Assembly: GCA_012511735.1 (NCBI GenBank)
Contig: JAAZFK010000271.1
Span: 1 to 5,040 of the forward strand
Source: Clostridiaceae bacterium
GTDB taxonomy: Bacteria > Bacillota > Clostridia > Saccharofermentanales > DTU023
DNA: 5,040 nucleotides
Direction of reading: 5' to 3'
The notes under the pieces are model-generated. The model did not search any database. It had not been told where the DNA came from and saw only the letters and a program-made list of their open reading frames with translations. The stretch's first letter is position 1. Every line of letters begins with the position of its first letter. Positions 1-4,539 of this stretch are shown here, piece by piece. Made by a program: the position numbers and the translations under genes.

Positions 1-292
1 AAGAGTGACAGATCTCCTCGAATATGAGTAGCTGATCTTTTATATAAGCCAGGGCGTTGAAGCGGCAAAAATCGACACAGTCCCTGCAACCGGTGCACTT
101 TGCCTGATCGACCACAGGAATTTTGACGGAGACCTGTTCAGTTTTAAGCTGGCGGGGCTTGAAAAAAAGATGGCCGTTGGGTTCTTCCACATCGCAGTCC
201 AGGTAAACCGACCGACCCGCGACCTCCGCCAGATTGACGGCGACCAGGGTCTTGCCTGTACCGCCCTTGCCGCTCAAAACCGCAATTTTCAT
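1..292 (-). CDS. MinD/Mrp-family P-loop ATPase with inserted ferredoxin domain (partial, 3' end off the window)
   Basis: The first 97 residues are present and the gene runs off the left edge. Seen: a deviant Walker A motif GKGGTGKT at residues 8-15 with the signature lysine K9, a switch-type LDCDVEEPN segment at 31-39 (D32, D34), then a ferredoxin-like C66-x2-C69-x2-C72-x3-C76 motif and C95, which should begin a second cysteine group. This order (P-loop, then 4Fe-4S ferredoxin inserted in the ATPase fold) is known from 'MinD superfamily P-loop ATPase containing an inserted ferredoxin domain' proteins, including those of the Desulfovibrio orange-protein operon and relatives of Mrp/NBP35 Fe-S carriers. 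The role is probably ATP-dependent handling or transfer of metal clusters in the cytoplasm. It starts 5 nt after the stop of the NifX/NifB-like gene and has no clear Shine-Dalgarno, so translation is probably coupled. Such ATPases often occur as tandem pairs, so a second copy may lie beyond position 1. The family call is firm; the substrate is unknown. Confidence 0.9.
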   Translation of the reverse strand, partial: MKIAVLSGKGGTGKTLVAVNLAEVAGRSVYLDCDVEEPNGHLFFKPRQLKTEQVSVKIPVVDQAKCTGCRDCVDFCRFNALAYIKDQLLIFEEICHS

Positions 293-297
293 GGTTG

Positions 298-657
298 TCA
301 GTGTTGATGCAAGCCGTCGTGAATCTCGTCCAGTTGGGGAAGTTTGTCCGCCAGGAAGGCCTCGATATTGGCCTCAATGGAGTTCCCCTCCGTCCGATGA
401 ATCTTGATTCCGGCCGCTTCGATCACGCCGGCCGCGTTTTGCCCGCAACGGGGAGTCAGGAGGATCGCGACTCCCTGATCGACAATAATCTGAGCCGCCC
501 GAACCCCGGCGCCTCCGGCACTCGTGGCCGCTGTATTGAGTACGAATTCGCGCTCGCCTGTTTCTGTGTCATGGATCAGGTAATAGGGCGCCCGGCCCAA
601 GGAGTCACAAACCTTGGCTTCTTCGCCCTTCTTGTCAACGGGTATAGCTAGTTTCAT
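298..657 (-). CDS. NifX/NifB-like dinitrogenase iron-molybdenum cofactor-binding domain protein
   Basis: A 119-residue single-domain protein of the Nitro_FeMo-Co (PF02579) type, a RNase H-like fold that in NifX, NafY, the NifB C-terminus and the Mo/Cu orange protein holds metal-sulfur clusters. Seen: the N-terminal strand MKLAIPVD, the segment VCDSLGRAPYYLIHD (residues 16-30, matching the family's S-x-x-F-G-R-A-P-Y-F pattern with Leu for Phe), the central GGAGVRAAQIIVDQGV helix (48-63) and LLTPRCGQNA (66-75), where Cys71 sits in the loop usually written TGxCGPNA. C17 and C71 are the only cysteines and are candidate ligands. The C-terminal tail (about 105-119) is acidic and His-rich (HDGLHQH). 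The 5' end overlaps the scaffold gene by 23 bp, and the ribosome site is only a weak AAGAGA. With no nif structural genes in view, a role in nitrogenase is not implied. It more likely carries or stores a cluster for the neighbouring ATPase. Confidence 0.9.
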   Translation of the reverse strand: MKLAIPVDKKGEEAKVCDSLGRAPYYLIHDTETGEREFVLNTAATSAGGAGVRAAQIIVDQGVAILLTPRCGQNAAGVIEAAGIKIHRTEGNSIEANIEAFLADKLPQLDEIHDGLHQH

Positions 658-1045
658 GGATTATCTCTTTTCTTTGGGCTTGTTCGTAATAATTCCCGAT
701 TGCCTTGCGTAGTGCTCCCACGCCCATCAGGGAGCAATGGATTTTGCTCTCGGGCAAGCCACCGAGCGCCAGGACAACATCATCTTCCGTGATGGCCAGC
801 GCTTCTTCCAAGGTCTTGCCTTTGGCCAACTCCGAGGTCATGCTGGAGCTGGCGATGGCGCCGCAACAGCCAAAAACCAGGTAGCTGATATCGTGGATGC
901 GGTCGTCTTTTACCTTGATGTAAATAACCAGACAGTCCCCGCAGGACGGATCGCCCACGCTACCCTCGGCATCCGCGTCCGGCATGGTATGGGCATTTCT
1001 CGGACTCATGAAGTGATCGATCACAATATCTGAATACATAATCAT
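635..1045 (-). CDS. IscU/NifU N-terminal-type iron-sulfur cluster scaffold protein
   Basis: A 136-residue protein matching the U-type Fe-S scaffold family throughout. Seen: the start YSDIVIDHFMSPRN (4-17), GDPSCGD with the first ligand Cys35 and the conserved Asp37, FGCCGAIASSSM (58-69) with the second ligand Cys60, and KIHCSLMGVGALRKAI (101-116) with the third ligand Cys104. U-type scaffolds assemble [2Fe-2S]/[4Fe-4S] clusters from iron and sulfur given by a cysteine desulfurase, then pass them on. No desulfurase is in the window. Odd points are the extra Cys38 and a doubled Cys60-Cys61 where ordinary IscU has GCGSAIA. The start chosen (1045) gives an ATGA overlap with the DUF134 stop, typical of coupled translation; a second ATG at 1039 is possible. 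The C-terminal Fe-S and thioredoxin-like domains of full NifU are absent. The position between the DUF134 and NifX/NifB-like genes suggests a dedicated cluster-building role. Confidence 0.92.
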   Translation of the reverse strand: MIMYSDIVIDHFMSPRNAHTMPDADAEGSVGDPSCGDCLVIYIKVKDDRIHDISYLVFGCCGAIASSSMTSELAKGKTLEEALAITEDDVVLALGGLPESKIHCSLMGVGALRKAIGNYYEQAQRKEIIHETSYTR

Positions 1046-1416
1046 TCGCGTCGGCCCCGGCGTCCCCGCATCTGCCGGCCCCGGCCATAATGACAGCCTT
1101 CACCGCAGATATTCTCAGGACCCTCACAGAGCCGATACTCGCCTCCTTCAATCAGCAAAACCTTGCCATTGACCAGTGATTCCGCGATTTTCTGTCTGGC
1201 TGTGGCATAGATTCCCTGAACGGTCGTACGGGCAATATTCATTTGGAGGGCACATTCCTCCTGATTGAATCCTTCGTGGTCGATGAGCCTGATGGTCTCG
1301 TATTCATCGACAGTCATCCTGACATGACCGCGCGCACCCGCGCCCGCGCCCAGCGGTCCGAACCGGCTGATCTGCGGCAACTGACATACTCTTCGCCATT
1401 TCATGGGTCTGGCCAT
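1042..1416 (-). CDS. DUF134 (UPF0251) predicted DNA-binding protein with Cys-rich tail
   Basis: A 124-residue protein with the DUF134 layout. The N-terminus MARPMKWRRVCQLP resembles the family's MARPRKxRRVxxLP, followed by MTVDEYETIRLIDHEGFNQEECA (34-56) and a sigma-70 region 4-like helix-turn-helix around 50-80 (QEECALQMNIARTTVQGIY). It ends in a basic RGRRGRRE tail. Between the HTH and the tail is C97-x6-C104-x3-C108-H109, a plausible metal or Fe-S site; C11 and C55 are additional cysteines. The family is thought to bind DNA, but its targets are poorly known. A good Shine-Dalgarno (GAGGTG) lies 7 nt before the ATG. It is the second gene of the operon and the only recognisable DNA-binding protein in it, so it is the natural candidate to bind the paired palindromes at the operon promoter (inference). 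The residue 18-31 segment is Gly/Ala-rich (GPLGAGAGARG) and low in complexity. Confidence 0.88.
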   Translation of the reverse strand: MARPMKWRRVCQLPQISRFGPLGAGAGARGHVRMTVDEYETIRLIDHEGFNQEECALQMNIARTTVQGIYATARQKIAESLVNGKVLLIEGGEYRLCEGPENICGEGCHYGRGRQMRGRRGRRE

Positions 1417-1439
1417 CTTCTCTCACCTCAACTGTTGAT

Positions 1440-1466
1440 GAGGATGGCTTTGTAACGGCCATCCTC
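1440..1466 (-). other. Intra-operon hairpin between the DUF5320-like and DUF134 genes
   Basis: Perfect 9-bp inverted repeat GAGGATGGC (1440-1448) and GCCATCCTC (1458-1466) with a 9-nt loop, in the 57-bp gap between the two genes. On the transcribed (minus) strand it is followed by ATCAACAG, with no U-tract, so it is not a standard terminator. It ends about 8 nt before the Shine-Dalgarno of the DUF134 gene. It could stabilise or mark a processing point between the first message and the rest, which would allow the small first gene to be expressed at a different level (inference). Confidence 0.5.
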
Positions 1467-1473
1467 TTTCAGT

Positions 1474-1761
1474 TTACTCGCTTTCAAGCTGTTTGGAAAT
1501 GTAGTCAAGGCGCTGCTGGAGGGCTTCTCTTTCTTCTTCCAGGATCTCCCGCTCAGGGCGGTCATCATAGGGCATCCCGTCATAAACGGGACCGAAACCC
1601 CGCCCATAACCACGGCCAAAACCGTAGCCCCGACGCCCGTAGCCCATTCTGCGCCCGCGCCGTCCATATCCGTATCCATATCCGTCTTCACGGCAGGGGC
1701 CCATGCCCCAGCCCGTCATAGGACCGTAGCCCATAGGGCCTGTTCCATCTCTTCGTGGCAT
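1474..1761 (-). CDS. DUF5320-like Gly/Arg/Tyr-rich small protein
   Basis: A 95-residue protein of unknown function. The start MPRRDGTGPMGYGPMTG is the hallmark of DUF5320-type proteins (MPRGDGTGPxGxGPMTGR). The middle (about 24-60) is a low-complexity stretch of Gly, Tyr and Arg (GYGYGRRGRR, GRGYGRGFG) with a single Cys23. The end (about 70-95) is a charged helix, ILEEEREALQQRLDYISKQL, likely a short coiled coil that may oligomerise. I chose the ATG at 1761 over the one at 1767 because the Shine-Dalgarno AAGGAGGT stands 8 nt from GGAGG to 1761 but only 2 nt to 1767, and because family members begin MPR. It is the first gene of the operon, directly behind the promoter with paired palindromes. 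Small DUF5320 proteins are often seen beside DUF134, NifX/NifB-like and MinD-type genes. The function is not known, and the Arg/Gly/Tyr segment might bind nucleic acid or metal. Confidence 0.85.
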   Translation of the reverse strand: MPRRDGTGPMGYGPMTGWGMGPCREDGYGYGYGRRGRRMGYGRRGYGFGRGYGRGFGPVYDGMPYDDRPEREILEEEREALQQRLDYISKQLESE

Positions 1762-1768
1762 ATCCATA

Positions 1769-1776
1769 ACCTCCTT
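1769..1776 (-). promoter_or_regulatory. Ribosome binding site that decides the DUF5320-like start
   Basis: Minus strand AAGGAGGT is a near-perfect Shine-Dalgarno. The gap from GGAGG is 8 nt to the ATG at 1761 and only 2 nt to the upstream in-frame ATG at 1767, which favours the shorter protein. Confidence 0.8.
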
Positions 1777-1795
1777 TATGCTACTTATCTATATC

Positions 1796-1807
1796 TGACA
1801 TATGTCA
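1796..1807. promoter_or_regulatory. Operator palindrome, downstream copy
   Basis: Perfect 12-bp palindrome TGACATATGTCA, identical to the copy at 1836-1847. It falls at about +6 to +17 from the expected transcription start of the DUF5320-DUF134 operon, where a bound protein would block promoter clearance. It is likely a repressor site. The binding protein is not shown by the sequence; the DUF134 product of the same operon is the first candidate. Confidence 0.75.
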
Positions 1808-1819
1808 TTTACTTGCTTG

Positions 1820-1848
1820 AGTGTACGCTGATTGATGACATATGTCAA
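1820..1848 (-). promoter_or_regulatory. Sigma-70-type promoter of the DUF5320/DUF134/scaffold operon
   Basis: Reading the minus strand: a perfect -35 box TTGACA at 1848-1843, a 17-bp spacer, and a -10 box TACACT at 1825-1820 (four of six matches to TATAAT). The start of transcription would be near 1813, giving a leader of about 50 nt before the ATG at 1761. The -35 box shares five bases with the upstream palindrome, so binding there would occlude RNA polymerase. Confidence 0.7.
1836..1847. promoter_or_regulatory. Operator palindrome, upstream copy overlapping the -35 box
   Basis: Second perfect copy of TGACATATGTCA. Its centre is exactly 40 bp (close to four helical turns) from the other copy, so two bound dimers would lie on roughly the same face of the DNA. 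Preceded by T on the minus strand, it forms the TTGACA -35 box itself. Confidence 0.75.
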
Positions 1849-1899
1849 CTACTTTTAGAATAACTAACGGAAAGAGGTGACGAGCATTGCCCGAAACGA

Positions 1900-1933
1900 A
1901 ACCGACCCGATCAAGCGGCTGATCAGGTCGGTT
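1900..1933 (-). terminator. Probable terminator of the yedE-tusA transcript
   Basis: 14-bp inverted repeat with a 6-nt loop (1900-1913 and 1920-1933), 41 nt beyond the tusA-like stop. The single mismatch is a G-U wobble in the minus-strand RNA but an A-C mismatch in the plus-strand RNA. The minus side is also followed by a modest T-rich TTTCGTTTC, so it suits transcription from yedE-tusA. A smaller stem, AGAGG/CCTCT (1944-1948 with 1956-1960), lies between the stop codon and this hairpin. Confidence 0.7.
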
Positions 1934-1974
1934 CGAAACTCACAGAGGTCGGGGTCCTCTCTGCTTTGGGCGCG

Positions 1975-2196
1975 TCAGGCTTGCTTGCCGATGACCAGGC
2001 GATAATCCTCGCTTTCCGCCTGAAGGTCAACGACTTTCCAGCCTTTTGAACCAGCCGCGCGCTTGACATTTTCCAGTGACGTATCTGTATCCAGCAGGAT
2101 GACGATCTCGCCTTCCGGCAGCTCTTTGATTTTGTTGAGCGTCATGATGACCGGCTGGGGGCAGGATAGCCCTCTGGCATCCACTAGTTGTTCCAT
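1975..2196 (-). CDS. Stand-alone TusA/SirA-like sulfur (or selenium) carrier protein
   Basis: A 73-residue TusA-family protein. Seen: DARGLSCPQPVI with the catalytic Cys12 in the CPxP motif, followed by the usual alternating pattern of helix (MTLNKIKEL), strand (EIVILLDTD), helix (SLENVKRAAGSKGW) and final strands (KVVDLQ, DYRLVIG). TusA proteins carry sulfur as a Cys persulfide. Relatives linked to YedE in selenium-using bacteria (YedF) usually have an added DsrE-like C-terminal domain, which is missing here. The start at 2196 is chosen because the Shine-Dalgarno AAGGAGG lies 8 nt upstream and the protein then begins at the family's conserved N-terminus. A longer reading from 2244 would add 16 unconserved residues and overlap yedE. 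It is the second gene of the yedE operon, starting 13 nt after the yedE stop, and probably accepts the sulfur or selenium species that YedE imports (inference). Confidence 0.9.
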   Translation of the reverse strand: MEQLVDARGLSCPQPVIMTLNKIKELPEGEIVILLDTDTSLENVKRAAGSKGWKVVDLQAESEDYRLVIGKQA

Positions 2197-2204
2197 ATCT
2201 TTAT

Positions 2205-2211
2205 CCTCCTT
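2205..2211 (-). promoter_or_regulatory. Ribosome binding site that decides the tusA-like start
   Basis: AAGGAGG on the minus strand overlaps the last two bases of the yedE TAA stop and leaves 8 nt before the ATG at 2196. This placement fixes the start and suggests the two genes are translated from one message. Confidence 0.8.
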
Positions 2212-3298
2212 ATGCCTGAACCTTTTCACGCATGGTGAAGCCAATTAAGAGACAGACCACCAGGCCGATGATCAGCGCGGTGATCCCTCCGGACGTCGCG
2301 CCCGCGGCTGAGCTGGCCAGCCCGAAATTATGGGCGAAAGCCGCTCCCATGACCATACCCACCACGAAGATGGCCGCGTCGCCGTCGCCCTCACCTGAAA
2401 GGAAGAGCTGCCGGCCGGGACATCCGCCTGCCAGGGTAAAGGCTAACCCCGCCAGCACCATGCCGGCAAAGTTCCAAAGATGCATGGTGTGCGCCACCGG
2501 CTGTCCCGCGAAGCCGGGATTGAACTGCTTGAGCAGGAGGTTCATGACGAAGGCGGCCGCGGTAAAGCTGAGCAGGCCTGAAAAAAGGTGAACCTGTTTG
2601 AAGAGAATTAAATCCCTCATGGCGCCCATGGTGCAAAAACGGCTCCGCTGGGCAAGAAAACCGATGCCCAGCCCCACCACCAATGAAATGATCAGGGGCG
2701 CGTGCATCGAGCCCGGGCCCTCAATGCTGAAGTAGAGGACACCACTTTGTGGATCGCCTGTCGCCTGAGGGTTGAGCAAAAGGATAACCAGCAGGGCAAG
2801 CATGATGGCCGGAAAGATCCAGCCGGCCGCGGTATAAGTCTTGCGGGAAGCGCCCAGATTGTATCCGTTTTTAAGAAAGAGCGTCCCGATCCAGATGCCA
2901 ACCCCCAGTCCAAGCAAACCCAGGAGCGCGTTGCCGTCTCCACCCGCCAGGCGAAGCAGGGCCCTCCACGGACATCCCAGGAAGACCAGGGCACCGATCA
3001 TGGAGAAAAACCCAAGAATAAAACGAGTCACGGGAGCTGACCCCGAACGTGGCCGGAATTCCTTGAACAGATAGGCAGCGGCAAATGAACCAAGAACAAA
3101 GCCTACGATTTCTGGCCGCAGGTATTGAACCACGGAAGCGCGGTGCAGGCCCAGCGCGCCTGTCATGTCCCGGACAAAGCAAGCCACGCAGATCCCCATG
3201 TTGGCCGGATTCCCCCAAAATTGCAAGAGAGCGGCCAGAACGCCGATACCCCCCCCGACAATGACGATCCCCCATTTGGTTGCAAATACATTCTTCAT
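2210..3298 (-). CDS. yedE: YeeE/YedE family membrane transporter, putative selenium/sulfur importer
   Basis: A 362-residue, very hydrophobic protein with about ten membrane segments, matching the selenium-associated branch of the YeeE/YedE family (PF04143). The motif GNPANMGICVACFVRDMTG near the N-terminus (C37-x2-C40) is typical. Two halves repeat each other: GCPWRALLRLAGGDGNALLG (C109) and GCPGRQLFLSGEGDGDAAIF (C293), with a further RFCTMGAMRD (C222) opening the second half. In the thiosulfate importer YeeE/TsuA, conserved membrane cysteines line the path and are required for transport, so a similar mechanism with a thiosulfate-like or selenium species is likely. The start is uncertain. ATG 3298 fits the usual MKNxFATKWG beginning but has a weak ribosome site, whereas a TTG at 3313, five codons earlier, has GAGG at 6-nt spacing. 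The gene is followed by the TusA-like carrier and is divergent from the LysR gene. The substrate is inferred from family and context. Confidence 0.9.
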   Translation of the reverse strand: MKNVFATKWGIVIVGGGIGVLAALLQFWGNPANMGICVACFVRDMTGALGLHRASVVQYLRPEIVGFVLGSFAAAYLFKEFRPRSGSAPVTRFILGFFSMIGALVFLGCPWRALLRLAGGDGNALLGLLGLGVGIWIGTLFLKNGYNLGASRKTYTAAGWIFPAIMLALLVILLLNPQATGDPQSGVLYFSIEGPGSMHAPLIISLVVGLGIGFLAQRSRFCTMGAMRDLILFKQVHLFSGLLSFTAAAFVMNLLLKQFNPGFAGQPVAHTMHLWNFAGMVLAGLAFTLAGGCPGRQLFLSGEGDGDAAIFVVGMVMGAAFAHNFGLASSAAGATSGGITALIIGLVVCLLIGFTMREKVQA

Positions 3299-3406
3299 AT
3301 TCTTCACACTCAATCACCGCCTCAACTCTTTACTTATGGATCTTCAGCCGCATGCCCGGACCAAGCTCCATGCCCATAGCATAGGTGTCTGTTTTCATCA
3401 TGTGAA

Positions 3407-3421
3407 ATAGATCTGATCTAT
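3407..3421. promoter_or_regulatory. LysR-type binding site, yedE-proximal copy
   Basis: Perfect 7+1+7 dyad ATAGATC-T-GATCTAT, which contains ATAG-N7-CTAT and so fits the T-N11-A form of LysR-family sites. It lies about 110 bp before the yedE start and 101 bp before lysR. The sequence shows the dyad; the binding protein (the adjacent LysR product) is inferred. Confidence 0.6.
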
Positions 3422-3437
3422 AAGCCTTTCTGCCTGA

Positions 3438-3452
3438 ATAGAGGTAGACTAT
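3438..3452. promoter_or_regulatory. LysR-type binding site, lysR-proximal copy
   Basis: ATAG-N7-CTAT again, extended as AATAGA-N6-CTATA in both copies, starting exactly 31 bp (about three helical turns) from the first. Two phased sites in a divergent intergenic region are the usual arrangement for a LysR regulator that controls both its neighbour and itself. Confidence 0.55.
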
Positions 3453-3510
3453 AGCTAAATTGCCGGACCAAACTGAGATCATGTGTCTGTTTGGCGTAAG
3501 ATGGGGAAGA

Positions 3511-3515
3511 AAGGA
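3511..3515 (+). promoter_or_regulatory. Ribosome binding site that decides the lysR start
   Basis: AAGGA with a 7-nt gap to the ATG at 3523. An in-frame ATG at 3460 would add 21 residues unlike the family and has no such site. Confidence 0.7.
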
Positions 3516-3522
3516 TTCACTC

Positions 3523-4470
3523 ATGGAATTTCACCAGCTCAGGATCTTTCTGGAGGTCGCCCGGCAGAAAAACTTTACCCGCGCGGCCGAAAATCTCTTC
3601 CTCAGTCAACCCACCGTCAGTGTTCATATCAAGAAGCTGGAAGAAGCGCTGGACACCCCCCTTTTTAGGCGGGGCAAAGAGGGCATGGAGCTGACAGAGG
3701 CAGGCAGGCTGCTCTTCCAATACGGACAAGAACTTTTGGAGACCAGGGCTGAGGCGCTGGCTGCCATCCAGCAGGAACAAAGGGTGATCCGGGGACGCCT
3801 GGAGATCGCTGCCAGCAGTGTGCCAGGGGCCTACCTCCTGCCGGATCTCCTCCAGGCTTTCTGCGTTCTCCACCCCCAAGTGTCTTTTTCCATTTCTTTG
3901 CGCGACAGCCGGCAGGTCCTGCAAAGCATCGCCGACTGCAGCCATGACCTGGGCTTCACGGGTGAGCCCGGATCCGGCAATGCACTGGGACAGGTGATGC
4001 TGTCTGAAGACGAGCTGATCCTGGTCGCCTCCCCCTCACTGGCATGCCGGCTGTCCGCCCCCAATATCGAGAGAGCTGTCTTGGCCGACATCTCACTTGA
4101 CGACCTGGCCGACCTGCCTATTCTTTTGCGCGAACCTGGCTCCGCGACCCGGAAAGTTTTCGAAGAAGCCTTGAAGAACAAAGGAGGAAGAAACACCCGC
4201 CTCTTCTTCAAAGGCTATCTGGAAAGCCAGGAAGCGATTAAGGAAGCCGCCAAAGCGGGTCTGGGACTGACAGTCATTTCTCAAAGGGCCGTAAAAGATG
4301 AATTAAAAACCGGCCTGCTCAAAGGCTACCGCTTGAAGGATCTGCCCTTGAAACGCCACTTTTATCTGGTTTTTCGCAAAGACTGTGTACTGCCTCCTCT
4401 CAGCAAGTCCTTCTTCCAATTCACTTGCGATTATTTCACTCAAGAAGACAGAAGCATCATGCTAAAATGA
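3523..4470 (+). CDS. LysR-family transcriptional regulator, likely selenium/sulfur metabolism-associated
   Basis: A complete 315-residue LysR regulator, of normal length for the family. Seen: the N-terminal winged helix-turn-helix (MEFHQLRIFLEVARQKNFTR, then AAENLFLSQPTVSVHIKKLE, about residues 1-40, and PLFRRGKEGMELTEAG), a linker helix to about 88, then the periplasmic-binding-protein-like effector domain from RGRLEIAASSVPGAYLLPDLL to the C-terminus. GLGLTVISQRAVKDEL is the usual late-domain motif. The first residues and the YLLPDLL/effector pattern resemble CysB/CysL-like and 'selenium metabolism-associated' LysR proteins. It is transcribed away from yedE, and the shared intergenic region carries two LysR-type dyads, so control of yedE-tusA and of itself is likely. 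The effector ligand cannot be read from the sequence. The glycyl radical enzyme gene begins 69 bp downstream on the same strand, so partial co-transcription is possible. Confidence 0.9.
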   Translation: MEFHQLRIFLEVARQKNFTRAAENLFLSQPTVSVHIKKLEEALDTPLFRRGKEGMELTEAGRLLFQYGQELLETRAEALAAIQQEQRVIRGRLEIAASSVPGAYLLPDLLQAFCVLHPQVSFSISLRDSRQVLQSIADCSHDLGFTGEPGSGNALGQVMLSEDELILVASPSLACRLSAPNIERAVLADISLDDLADLPILLREPGSATRKVFEEALKNKGGRNTRLFFKGYLESQEAIKEAAKAGLGLTVISQRAVKDELKTGLLKGYRLKDLPLKRHFYLVFRKDCVLPPLSKSFFQFTCDYFTQEDRSIMLK

Positions 4471-4539
4471 CCATAAATGAACCGATCGCCGCTGGTTCTG
4501 CCGTGCGATAGGGCCAGCTTGCCTCGAAAGGACATTCTC

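Noticed and set aside
295..1033. Plus-strand ORFs of 118 and 98 codons opposite the NifX-like and scaffold genes.
   Set aside because: The minus-strand frames encode clear conserved families with coupled starts; the plus frames show no family motif.
1621..1690. Repeat-like CCGTATCC/GCCCGTAGCC units that could suggest a tandem repeat array.
   Set aside because: They are codons for the Gly-Tyr-Gly-Arg low-complexity segment, with irregular spacing, and not an independent DNA repeat or CRISPR.
1428..1691. 87-codon minus-strand ORF overlapping the DUF5320-like gene.
   Set aside because: It is an alternate frame of a low-complexity gene, without a ribosome site or family resemblance; the DUF5320 frame explains the region.
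3330..3401. Possible 23-residue Met-rich leader peptide upstream of yedE (minus strand, MMKTDTYAMGMELG...).
   Set aside because: No Shine-Dalgarno before either ATG and no attenuator-like hairpin after it. Such short ORFs are common by chance in this spacer, and a longer version to 3524 overlaps the LysR start.
3393..3407. Inverted repeat TTTCA-N5-TGAAA in the yedE/lysR spacer.
   Set aside because: Only 5-bp arms, overlapping the first base of the stronger LysR-type dyad; expected by chance in an AT-rich spacer.
2232..3410. Several plus-strand ORFs of 77-119 codons opposite yedE.
   Set aside because: They are antisense shadows of a GC-rich membrane protein gene, rich in Pro, Arg and Ser, and lack ribosome sites.
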